Shown: piece after piece, positions 1 through 6,036 of the stretch
Position numbering within the stretch: the first letter of the stretch is position 1
Layout: every line of letters begins with the position of its first letter
Assembly (NCBI GenBank): GCA_018400625.1
Contig: JAGYMJ010000396.1
Location: 1 to 6,038 of the forward strand
Length of the DNA stretch: 6,038 nucleotides
Origin: Planctomycetota bacterium
GTDB taxonomy: Bacteria; Planctomycetota; Brocadiia; SM23-32
Direction of reading: 5' to 3'
The notes under the pieces: generated by a model
The model's input: only the letters and a program-made list of their open reading frames with translations
The model's database searches: none
Told to the model about the DNA's origin: nothing
Program-made: the position numbers and the translations under genes

Positions 1-1
1 C

Positions 2-613
2 CCGGGCCCGGAGGGTACGGTGGAGTTCTGGTTCCGTCCCAACTGGTCTTCGGCCGAATTGCCCACCGCCCCCGGCTACACCGATTTATATTTCCTGCGC
101 GCCGGCTCGCAGGACATCCATTATCGTCGCGGTTTCCTGCGCACGGAGGAATTCGCCCACGTGAACCTCTGGGCGCACGGCAGAGATTCCGATACGGGAT
201 TTACGGGTGAATTTTTGTTTAACGCCGGCAAGTGGTACCACGTGGCCGCCGTCTGGCGGATCGAGGACGGTCAGCCGGGTAACGAGGGCCACTTTAACGT
301 TTACATCAACGGCCGGGAATTTGAACCCGACGGTATCCGGCCCGGCACCGCAGTCGCCCGCGCATGGCCGGGCCGGGTCGGCGGGTATGATGTGTTTCAC
401 CGGCGCCCGGCCGATGAAACAATCAGCATCGGCCCGCTGAACGGCACCATCGCCCAACTCCGCATCTCGGATACGGTCCGCTACGAGAGCGATTTCGAGC
501 CTCCCGTGCGCCTTGGGGCCCCCGATGCCGACACTCTGGTCATTTTCCCGCTTGACGGGAACATGTCCGGCAGGGTCCCGGGCGATGGAGAAGTTCAGAT
601 TCAGACAAAGTAG
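2..613 (+). CDS. LamG/concanavalin A-like domain protein, 3' part only
   Basis: The reading frame is open to the left edge, so the start is missing; the GTG at 20 is an internal valine. The visible 203 residues look like one laminin-G/ConA-like jelly-roll domain. It opens with GTVEFWFRPNW (residues 5-15), typical of the first strand of LamG_3 domains. It continues with NAGKWYHVAAVW (about 74-85), FNVYINGREF (about 98-107) and ISIGPLNGTIAQLRISDTVRY (about 141-160, quoted in part in the family as the 'G.i.e.ri' strand), and closes with a DADTLVIFPLDG strand. Such domains sit in secreted or surface proteins of polysaccharide-degrading bacteria and often bind glycans, but the domain alone does not fix a ligand. 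The protein ends about 17 residues after the last strand, with no anchor or sorting signal visible. Base composition is clearly richer in GC than the genes to the right. Domain call is firm; role of the whole protein is unknown because the N-terminal part is outside the window. Confidence 0.85.
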   Translation, partial: PGPEGTVEFWFRPNWSSAELPTAPGYTDLYFLRAGSQDIHYRRGFLRTEEFAHVNLWAHGRDSDTGFTGEFLFNAGKWYHVAAVWRIEDGQPGNEGHFNVYINGREFEPDGIRPGTAVARAWPGRVGGYDVFHRRPADETISIGPLNGTIAQLRISDTVRYESDFEPPVRLGAPDADTLVIFPLDGNMSGRVPGDGEVQIQTK

Positions 614-618
614 CTGGA

Positions 619-638
619 CAAACCGCACGCACGGTTTG
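619..638 (+). other. Stem-loop just after the LamG stop codon
   Basis: CAAACCG (619-625) and CGGTTTG (632-638) form a perfect 7-bp inverted repeat with a 6-base loop, starting six bases after the TAG. No T-run follows it, so it is not a classical intrinsic terminator by itself. It could protect the 3' end of the LamG mRNA against exonuclease trimming, with the real stop signal lying further on at 683-712. Structure is seen; function is inferred. Confidence 0.4.
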
Positions 639-682
639 GCCGGTGAGGTGAGCAAGAACGCCTGAAAAAAATGTCAAAAAGG

Positions 683-712
683 GCGCATTCATTTGCGCAA
701 TTGTTTTTTTTT
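683..712 (+). terminator. Likely bidirectional rho-independent terminator
   Basis: GCGCA (683-687) pairs with TGCGC (694-698) around a 6-base loop. On the plus strand the hairpin is followed, after five bases, by nine consecutive T residues (704-712). On the minus strand the same hairpin is followed by CC and a T5 run, then a T7 run (A-runs at 664-670 and 676-680 on the plus strand). The hairpin is short, but the flanking A and T runs on both sides and its place between two convergent genes fit a shared terminator for the LamG gene and the oxidoreductase operon. Confidence 0.55.
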
Positions 713-784
713 GATAAAATGACCAATAGTGGAGGTTGAAAAGTCCTCAGTGAACCACCCAGCATCCCTACCGTGCCGTGTGCC
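708..784. repeat. Imperfect dispersed repeat, copy 1
   Basis: Three blocks here recur in the same order and orientation at 5937-6030. Block a (708-725) matches 5937-5954 at 15 of 18 bases, block b (741-756) matches 5984-5999 at 13 of 16, and block c (763-784) matches 6009-6030 at 19 of 22. The spacers differ in length: 15 against 29 bases between a and b, and 6 against 9 between b and c. The collinearity makes chance unlikely. Copy 1 lies in the gap between convergent genes and its left end overlaps the terminator T-run. It could be a dispersed intergenic repeat or a decayed gene fragment; the family is not one I recognise. Confidence 0.45.
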
Positions 785-865
785 GGTGGAATGAAGATCA
801 AGTGCTAAGTCTCGAACTTATAGAGCGTAGTTAATGCGCCCTGCCCGGCCTTATTCAGGCAAAAA

Positions 866-1924
866 TTAGACGTGTTTTACTGAGTTTTTATCCTCGCCTT
901 CTTCTTCGCTGAAACATACTTCTCTGCCTGTCCGGGCCGATTCATATATTGCATCGATTATACGCATTATTATTACGCCGTGTTCCGCCGAGGGGCCGGG
1001 GGTGGTGCGGTTGTGAATTGAGTTGATGAAATGCTGCTGCGGTGTTTCTTCGGATTCTTTCGGGGTCAGATGTTCTATATCGGGTTCTTCTTCCCCCCCG
1101 ATGCTTGAGCATACGGTCAGATTCATATTATGTTCAAAAGCTGCGGCATCGGTTCCGTACATCTTCATCGTAACCTCGGCGGCGGTTTCCTGGTGAGCGT
1201 CCCAACTTGAGGCCAGATAAAGCGAAGCGCCGTTTTCAAATCGGATGAAAGCGGCCGAAAAATCCTCACAATCGAAATCGACACCTGCCAGTTTTTTTTC
1301 GGCAAGGCATGCATAGTTGGCGCCTGAAACTGATACGGGGCGCGGATAGCCCATCAGCCACAGCCCTAAGTCGAGCCTGTGCACTCCGAGATCGATCAAC
1401 GGCCCACCACCGCTCTCCTCTTTTTTCCCGAACCAGGAGCCCGGATGGGGATAGCCGTTCCGCCGGGTATAGGTTGTGTTCACATGATATATATTACCAA
1501 ACCGGCCCCGATCAACAAGCGGTTTCAAGGTGGCACCGATAGACATGAAACGCATATTGAAATGAAGCATCAGGGTGAGTCCGTTTTTCTCGGCTTCAGT
1601 CTTCATCGATTCAGCTTCAACCGCGTTCATGGCCATCGGTTTCTCGCAGAGAACATGTTTGCCGGCACGCAGAAAATCAATGGTTACCGGAGCATGGAGA
1701 TGGTTGGGAAGGGCTACGGCCACGGCGTCCAGATCGGCCATTCCCAGCATTTCTTTGTAATCGGTGCATGCCAACGCATCGGGATATTCAGACGATACCT
1801 GTTTGAGTTTTTCGGCGTTGGAATCGCAAACAGCAATAGTATTGGCGTCAGGAGATGCATTAAAATTTTGCACATGCTGCATCCCTTTTCTCAGACCGAT
1901 TACTCCTATGTTTAGAGCTTCCAT
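866..1924 (-). CDS. Gfo/Idh/MocA family NAD(P)-dependent oxidoreductase
   Basis: This 352-residue protein has the family's usual length and two-domain plan, with no signal peptide, so it should be a cytoplasmic sugar, inositol or related polyol dehydrogenase. An N-terminal Rossmann domain opens with NIGVIGLRKGMQHV (5-18). The acidic residue ending the second strand is in AVCDSN (31-36, D34), the position that often favours NAD. GKHVLCEKPMAMN (88-100) carries the hallmark EKP motif with catalytic Lys95. The C-terminal domain contains GGGPLIDLGVHRLDL (172-186), the signature with Asp178 and His182 expected at the active site. The second glycine of the usual GxG in the dinucleotide loop is Arg12, an uncommon residue there. 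The ATG at 1922-1924 lies 19 bases after the upstream stop; there is no clear Shine-Dalgarno sequence, which suggests translation linked to the upstream gene. Substrate cannot be read from the sequence. Confidence 0.92.
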   Translation of the reverse strand: MEALNIGVIGLRKGMQHVQNFNASPDANTIAVCDSNAEKLKQVSSEYPDALACTDYKEMLGMADLDAVAVALPNHLHAPVTIDFLRAGKHVLCEKPMAMNAVEAESMKTEAEKNGLTLMLHFNMRFMSIGATLKPLVDRGRFGNIYHVNTTYTRRNGYPHPGSWFGKKEESGGGPLIDLGVHRLDLGLWLMGYPRPVSVSGANYACLAEKKLAGVDFDCEDFSAAFIRFENGASLYLASSWDAHQETAAEVTMKMYGTDAAAFEHNMNLTVCSSIGGEEEPDIEHLTPKESEETPQQHFINSIHNRTTPGPSAEHGVIIMRIIDAIYESARTGREVCFSEEEGEDKNSVKHV

Positions 1925-1943
1925 GTTTTATTACCGAAAGTAT

Positions 1944-4436
1944 TTAAGGTCGCACCACAAACTCGATAGAATCGAAGACCGGCAAGCTCACCAGGTTTGA
2001 TACCACGGCGATTTCGAGGCTATTTGGGCCAAAAGACAGACCTTCCGTATCTTCTTGTGAAAACTTTATTTTTCCTTTGCCCTCTTGAACCAGGTCAGCA
2101 TTGCCTTTAAGGACAACATTGTCACCTGAATCATACCAGAGAAATGAGATTTCATTAATATGCTCCCGTTGATAGGGCCGGCCCTGATACGTTATATCGA
2201 CGGTAAATTCCGCTTCCGTTCCCGGTCGGAGGCTCTTTGGGCCGGTGATATCCACATCAGGGATCAAAGGTTCTTCATATCGTTCCCATTTATCCGCCGG
2301 GTCGGGATAATTTTCAAACCTTTTCAGATGTACATTTTTTTCTACAGGATAAACCCGTTCGAGGTAGAATGGGCCAACCCCCACCCAGAAGTGTCCTTTA
2401 TTTTCATACCATTGCTGCAGATTTTTCCAGCGTTCAGCCGCCTGCTCACTATCAATAAATTCGCCTAAAGTGTTTTTGAAAGGGATATAGGATTTGTCGG
2501 CCGCTTCCTGCAATTTTTTTTCAAGAATTTCCATACTCGGCCCTGAAACCATATTGAGCCATTCTATTTCAAGACGGTCGGATTTATGGTTGGAAAATGC
2601 CAGTTCTTCCGCTTTTTCTGCAAGTATCCCTATTCCTAAAGTATGCCATGCTCCGGGACCGTGTGCGTAGTTGGGATACCACGTAGAAACGTTGTTTTCG
2701 GCATCCAGGCTGTAACTTTCGCTATAAGTCTCGATAATGAGGGGAGATTCACTTTTGATCCGCACACCACGGAAATTGCGTTGGAAAGGTATGAATGATG
2801 GCACCTGCGACTCATCAAAAAGAGCACTTTCTTCGTCGGCGCGGTCGAAGACGAGTATCATAGCGAGTATAACATCGGCAACGGAAAAACGGCTTCCGTC
2901 ATGCCATTGAGTGTCAAATATATTATCGGAATAGTAGGCGACACTTTTGCGGCGGGCGGTCAATCCATCGGGATGTTTCTCACCTGCGGTGATAAATTTT
3001 TGTTTTTCGGCGTCCCAATCTATCCATGCATCCTCGGGGACCTGGATTTCTTCGCTGAAATCCAATGATACCCAGTCATGCGTTTTTTGAACCGGCAGTC
3101 CTTCCTGAACGACCACCTCTCCTTTTTCAATGCGCTGTGGCCAATATAAGCCGGTATATGGATCAACGATCGTGCCGTAGTCGCTGGTGGATCGGGTGAA
3201 CATCATATCAAATATCCAGTTGCTTCCGTCGAGCGGGTTCCAGGGTTCCGCCAGAAGGTCCGCCATGCCTATACGCGCTCTGCCCCCAATTTCCTGCCCA
3301 ATACGCAGTGAATATGGCCAGAGATATGCACCGGAAATGCCACCGGAGAGGTCGGCGGCAATACTTACTTCTTTTCGACGCGGGGAGATGCTCAAAGGCT
3401 CAACCAGCCAAATACGAACGGAGTCCTGCAAAGAAAGTTCCAACGCTCTTTCAAAAAGTTCTTTACGTTCTTGCATGGACCCGAAATCGCGGCGTCCGAG
3501 CCGGTCGGATATCCCGTCAAATTCTTCAGAAGGTTCATAGGCCTGCCAGAGTGGCGAGCCGAGTCCGCGAGGGGTATAATAAAAATTGAAATTACCTGCT
3601 TGATCACGTTGAATGACGGTAGAAATCCAGGCGCCGGTGTATATATGGAAACGCCCGTCGGCCGGGTTGGCGCTGCTCCAGACGGGGGATGCATCGGATG
3701 CTGAACGGTAATCCCGCATGACTTCGAAACCAATATTTTCCAGCAAGGTCGCCACATAATCCCCAATTTCGCGTCGCTGATCCTCCGTGCGGATAAGCAA
3801 TCTGATTTCTACAGGCTCATTCTCATAGTGCCAGAGGTCATTGACTTTTTCGGCCCCCAGTTTTTTCATTTCTTCGGTAATTACCGATTCGGCTTTTTGC
3901 GGATCATGCGAATAATACTGCTCAAGCATTCTTGCTTTTTTGACCATGCGAGCATAATCAGGGAAGGCGCTGCTGATGGTTAACCACCGAGGTTGGGCCA
4001 TACCGTTATATATCTCTTCGGCGATATGCTTTCGGTTAACCAGCCAATTCATGGCCTCTCTCATCGACGGTAAGGCAAAAGGGTTCAGTTCACCGGTACC
4101 TTCAAAAACCGGCCCCGAGGGATTGAACGCCAGTTCACATGACTGCCCTACCTGCTGTTCATAGTGCAGGTCTTCATTGTCCTGAATCTGTTCATAAAGG
4201 TCCGGGTCCGTGATGTCACTCGCATAAACATGCAGGTCTTCCGTGGCCAGTCGGCGCAGAGCCGTAGAGGCTGACTCTTCGACCTCTGCTACGACTTCAT
4301 CAACCCACGCTCCCCGACGTTGCTGCTGTTCGGCGGAGATTGCGGGTAATAGTGTAAATGATGTGAGCAGCACGGGGAGTACAAAACACCTGCATAGTTC
4401 AGTAAAGGTTGTCTTTTTATTCAGCAATCTCTTCAT
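1944..4436 (-). CDS. Large ABC-transporter solute-binding protein, family 5 (SBP_bac_5-like)
   Basis: This 830-residue exported protein should capture oligopeptides or oligosaccharides for an ABC importer. Residues 1-35 form a signal peptide: KR and KK near the start, a hydrophobic stretch at about 18-33 and a likely signal peptidase I site after AISA (32-35); there is no lipobox. Family 5 segments are visible but in unusual order. First come GAWVDEVVAEVEE (42-54), a strand near 102-108 (LAFNPSG) and MREAMNWLVNRKHIAEEIYNG (125-145, the 'vRqAi.yaidre' helix). Later come RIGMADLLAEPWNPL (388-402), WHDGSRFSVADV (511-522, the 'FHDG.p.tAeDV' motif) and VGVGPFYLERVYPVEKNVHL (685-704, 'GtGPYyl'). 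Residues from about 727 look like an Ig-like beta domain. The frame is open back to an ATG at 4514, but the start at 4436 is preferred: it gives the signal peptide and has AGAGAGG-like ribosome-binding sequence seven bases upstream. No permease or ATPase gene is in view. Confidence 0.88.
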   Translation of the reverse strand: MKRLLNKKTTFTELCRCFVLPVLLTSFTLLPAISAEQQQRRGAWVDEVVAEVEESASTALRRLATEDLHVYASDITDPDLYEQIQDNEDLHYEQQVGQSCELAFNPSGPVFEGTGELNPFALPSMREAMNWLVNRKHIAEEIYNGMAQPRWLTISSAFPDYARMVKKARMLEQYYSHDPQKAESVITEEMKKLGAEKVNDLWHYENEPVEIRLLIRTEDQRREIGDYVATLLENIGFEVMRDYRSASDASPVWSSANPADGRFHIYTGAWISTVIQRDQAGNFNFYYTPRGLGSPLWQAYEPSEEFDGISDRLGRRDFGSMQERKELFERALELSLQDSVRIWLVEPLSISPRRKEVSIAADLSGGISGAYLWPYSLRIGQEIGGRARIGMADLLAEPWNPLDGSNWIFDMMFTRSTSDYGTIVDPYTGLYWPQRIEKGEVVVQEGLPVQKTHDWVSLDFSEEIQVPEDAWIDWDAEKQKFITAGEKHPDGLTARRKSVAYYSDNIFDTQWHDGSRFSVADVILAMILVFDRADEESALFDESQVPSFIPFQRNFRGVRIKSESPLIIETYSESYSLDAENNVSTWYPNYAHGPGAWHTLGIGILAEKAEELAFSNHKSDRLEIEWLNMVSGPSMEILEKKLQEAADKSYIPFKNTLGEFIDSEQAAERWKNLQQWYENKGHFWVGVGPFYLERVYPVEKNVHLKRFENYPDPADKWERYEEPLIPDVDITGPKSLRPGTEAEFTVDITYQGRPYQREHINEISFLWYDSGDNVVLKGNADLVQEGKGKIKFSQEDTEGLSFGPNSLEIAVVSNLVSLPVFDSIEFVVRP

Positions 4437-4443
4437 ATACTCG

Positions 4444-4450
4444 CCTCTCT
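4444..4450 (-). promoter_or_regulatory. Ribosome-binding site that decides the binding-protein start
   Basis: On the minus strand AGAGAGG lies seven bases before the ATG at 4436-4434. It supports starting translation there, just before the lysine/arginine-rich signal peptide, and not at the in-frame ATG at 4514, which would add 26 residues ahead of the signal peptide and would sit inside a dyad. Confidence 0.7.
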
Positions 4451-4494
4451 GCACCCAAAACATAGAATGTATGTGTTCAGTAACCCGCCTCTGT

Positions 4495-4519
4495 TCCCAC
4501 TGGACCTGTTCCAATGGGA
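4495..4519 (-). promoter_or_regulatory. 25-base dyad upstream of the transporter/oxidoreductase operon
   Basis: TCCCACTGG (4495-4503) and CCAATGGGA (4511-4519) are inverted copies with one central mismatch and a 7-base spacer. As minus-strand RNA they form a 9-bp stem with a single U-G pair. The dyad ends 58 bases before the binding-protein start codon. No T-run follows, so it is not a terminator. A repressor or activator operator for the operon, or a leader hairpin, are both possible; the half-site matches no regulator motif that I recognise. Confidence 0.45.
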
Positions 4520-4581
4520 CGATATTTTTGCACTACAAAGCCGCCTAACCCCCTTTAGTCTCAGGACGCAACCGGCAAATA

Positions 4582-4623
4582 TTTCCCCACCGGGAAAAAG
4601 TACGCTGGTGGTATCCCCGGAAA
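4582..4623 (-). other. Possible hairpin downstream of lysC
   Basis: TTTCCCCACC (4582-4591) can pair with GGTGG (4607-4611) and GGAAA (4619-4623), with a 7-base bulge. An alternative short hairpin, TTTCCC with GGGAAA (4582-4597), competes with it. The position, about 65-105 bases past the lysC stop, would suit a terminator, but no T-run follows on the minus strand. Nothing else in the 251-base gap between lysC and the binding-protein gene is clear; I could not identify a convincing -35/-10 pair. Confidence 0.2.
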
Positions 4624-4687
4624 CAACAGGGTTGACTGAAAACTTAGGGTCATTGAGCCAGTGCAAACTCACGATAAAAGCGAAGCA

Positions 4688-5905
4688 TTACCGGGCGTTG
4701 TGCAGTCCAAAGGCTTCGTGAACTGCTTGCAGAGCTGTTTTGCCCTGTTCAGCTTCAATAACAATAGAAATCCTTATTTCGGATGTGCTTATCATACCGA
4801 TATTGACTTTGTTATCGGCAAGGGCTCTGAACATTGCTTCGGCAACACCGGTATGATTTTTCATCCCGACTCCGACAATGCTGATTTTTGCAACATTTTC
4901 ATCTATATCTAATTTTCCGCACCCAAGATTTTCGATGACGGGATTCAACGCCTTTTGTGCAGCGGAAAGGTCATTTTGCAAGACGGTGAAGCTCAGGTCG
5001 GTGATGCCTTCAGCGCTGACGTTTTGGACGATAACGTCGACATTGACATGTGCTTTTGCTATGGCGTTAAATATCTTAGCCGCCGCCCCGGGGGTGTCGG
5101 GCACGTCCCGGATCGTAATCTTTGCTTCATTCTCTTCAAGCGCGACTCCACGAACATCGACCTGCTCGAGTTCTTCAGTATTAGTCACTAATGTGCCCTC
5201 CGAATTGTTTCCGCTGGGACGCACCCTGAACGGAACAGAAAATCTTTTTGCTATTTCAACTGAACGTGATTGCATAACTCTTGCGCCCAAACTGGCGAGT
5301 TCGAGCATCTCATCATAATCTATTTTTTCAATACGCTGCGCATTGGCCACCAGACGGGGGTCGGTTGTATAGATACCATCGACATCGGTAAAGATGTCAC
5401 ATCTGTCGGCATTAAGTGCGGCCGAAAGCGCAATTGCCGTAGTATCCGACCCTCCCCGGCCAAGCGTCGTGATATTATCTTCGGCGTCAACCCCCTGAAA
5501 ACCGGCCACTATAACTATTTGGCCTTTTTCGAGTTCTTTATGTAATCTTTGAGTATCTATTTGTTTAATTTTGGCCTTGCTCGATACATTGTCGGTATAG
5601 ACACCGGCTTGTGCGCCGGTTAAGCTGATCGCGTCGTAACCTAAAGAGTGTATTGCAATAGCCATTAAAGCGATCGACATCTGTTCGCCGACCGCCATCA
5701 GCATATCCATCTCGCGAGGGGCCGGATCGGCATGCAGTTGACTTGCCAGATCGATAAATTCATCTGTTTTGTCCCCCATTGCACTAACGACAACCACGAC
5801 ATTATTGCCGGCTTTGAACTCGTCCACCGCACGTTGTGCGGCATTCTTAAGCTTAGCCGGGTCGGCCACAGAAGAGCCTCCGAATTTTTGGACTACTAGC
5901 GCCAT
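4688..5905 (-). CDS. lysC: Aspartate kinase (aspartokinase), monofunctional with two ACT domains
   Basis: Aspartokinase phosphorylates L-aspartate with ATP, the first step towards lysine, diaminopimelate, threonine and methionine, in the cytoplasm. The 405 residues match the usual length of the monofunctional, feedback-controlled type. The kinase domain (about 1-240) carries VQKFGGSSVAD (5-15, Lys7 in the ATP/aspartate site), REMDMLMAVGEQ (64-75), GFQG (135-138), LGRGGSDTTA (148-157) and DVDGIYTTDPR (174-184), followed by SLGARVMQSRSVE (205-217). Two ACT domains follow. The first (about 262-325) has DVPDTPGAAAKIF and DVIVQN, and the second (about 338-400) has ISIVGVGMKNHTGVAEAMF and TSEIRISIVIE. 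These are the effector sites, typically for lysine alone or with threonine. All catalytic motifs are intact. The ATG start is supported by AGGT at 5911-5914 on the minus strand. The gene lies upstream of, and in line with, the transporter operon, but the 251-base gap argues for separate transcription. Confidence 0.97.
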   Translation of the reverse strand: MALVVQKFGGSSVADPAKLKNAAQRAVDEFKAGNNVVVVVSAMGDKTDEFIDLASQLHADPAPREMDMLMAVGEQMSIALMAIAIHSLGYDAISLTGAQAGVYTDNVSSKAKIKQIDTQRLHKELEKGQIVIVAGFQGVDAEDNITTLGRGGSDTTAIALSAALNADRCDIFTDVDGIYTTDPRLVANAQRIEKIDYDEMLELASLGARVMQSRSVEIAKRFSVPFRVRPSGNNSEGTLVTNTEELEQVDVRGVALEENEAKITIRDVPDTPGAAAKIFNAIAKAHVNVDVIVQNVSAEGITDLSFTVLQNDLSAAQKALNPVIENLGCGKLDIDENVAKISIVGVGMKNHTGVAEAMFRALADNKVNIGMISTSEIRISIVIEAEQGKTALQAVHEAFGLHNAR

Positions 5906-5936
5906 ATTTTACCTGATTGTAAAAGTGAAAAAAACA

Positions 5937-6030
5937 TTTTTCATGAAATGATCAGTTCATTTTCCTTAATATCGTATGTCAGTAAGTATTCAGTAAACCC
6001 CGTTATTTCATCACCACCGTGCCCTGTGCC
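5937..6030. repeat. Imperfect dispersed repeat, copy 2
   Basis: This is the counterpart of the copy at 708-784, with the same three blocks in the same order (5937-5954, 5984-5999, 6009-6030) and longer spacers. It lies 31 bases upstream of lysC, so it could overlap the lysC promoter or the tail of the preceding gene. Its left end holds the perfect 10-base palindrome TTTCATGAAA (5939-5948). The right limit is not known because the window ends eight bases past the last block. Confidence 0.45.
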
Positions 6031-6036
6031 TGTCTG
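5941..6036 (-). CDS. Possible 3' end of an unidentified gene upstream of lysC
   Basis: One minus-strand frame is open from the right edge to a TGA at 5943-5941, giving 31 residues that end in EYLLTYDIKENELIIS. The alternating hydrophobic and polar residues resemble a real C-terminal strand and turn, and the stop would lie 35 bases before the lysC start, a plausible operon spacing. Against it, a second frame ending at 6003 gives a shorter but also reasonable tail (QAQGTVVMK), and the same stretch is part of a repeat that also occurs outside genes. I do not recognise a family. Confidence 0.3.
   Translation of the reverse strand, partial: QTGTGHGGDEITGFTEYLLTYDIKENELIIS

Noticed and set aside
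86..655. 189-codon minus-strand frame opposite the LamG gene
   Set aside because: It is a by-product of the high GC of the LamG gene; the plus-strand frame has clear LamG motifs and this one resembles nothing.
615..660. Resemblance of the 619-638 hairpin region to the CGCACG..ACGGTT segment of group II introns
   Set aside because: No domain V, no reverse transcriptase and no further intron structure nearby; the likeness is limited to a few bases.
601..801. 66-codon minus-strand open frame across the convergent gap
   Set aside because: It runs through the terminator, its T-run and the end of the LamG gene, has no ribosome-binding site and no recognisable domain.
806..820. T-arm-like hairpin TAAG/CTTA with a TTCGAGA loop on the minus strand, considered as part of a tRNA
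   Set aside because: There is no matching acceptor stem, anticodon arm or D arm at the right distances.
4437..4514. In-frame 26-residue N-terminal extension of the binding protein starting at 4514
   Set aside because: It would place the signal peptide internally, has no ribosome-binding site, and its ATG lies inside the dyad; the start at 4436 has both a good ribosome-binding site and a signal peptide.
5273..5308. Internal start in lysC that could give a separate beta subunit, as in Bacillus or Corynebacterium aspartokinases
   Set aside because: The ATG codons at residues 200 and 211 lack a convincing ribosome-binding site and lie earlier than the usual beta-subunit start.
5906..5936. Lysine riboswitch upstream of lysC
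   Set aside because: The space before the start codon is short and A/T-rich, with none of the paired elements of that riboswitch; a more distant one would lie outside the window.
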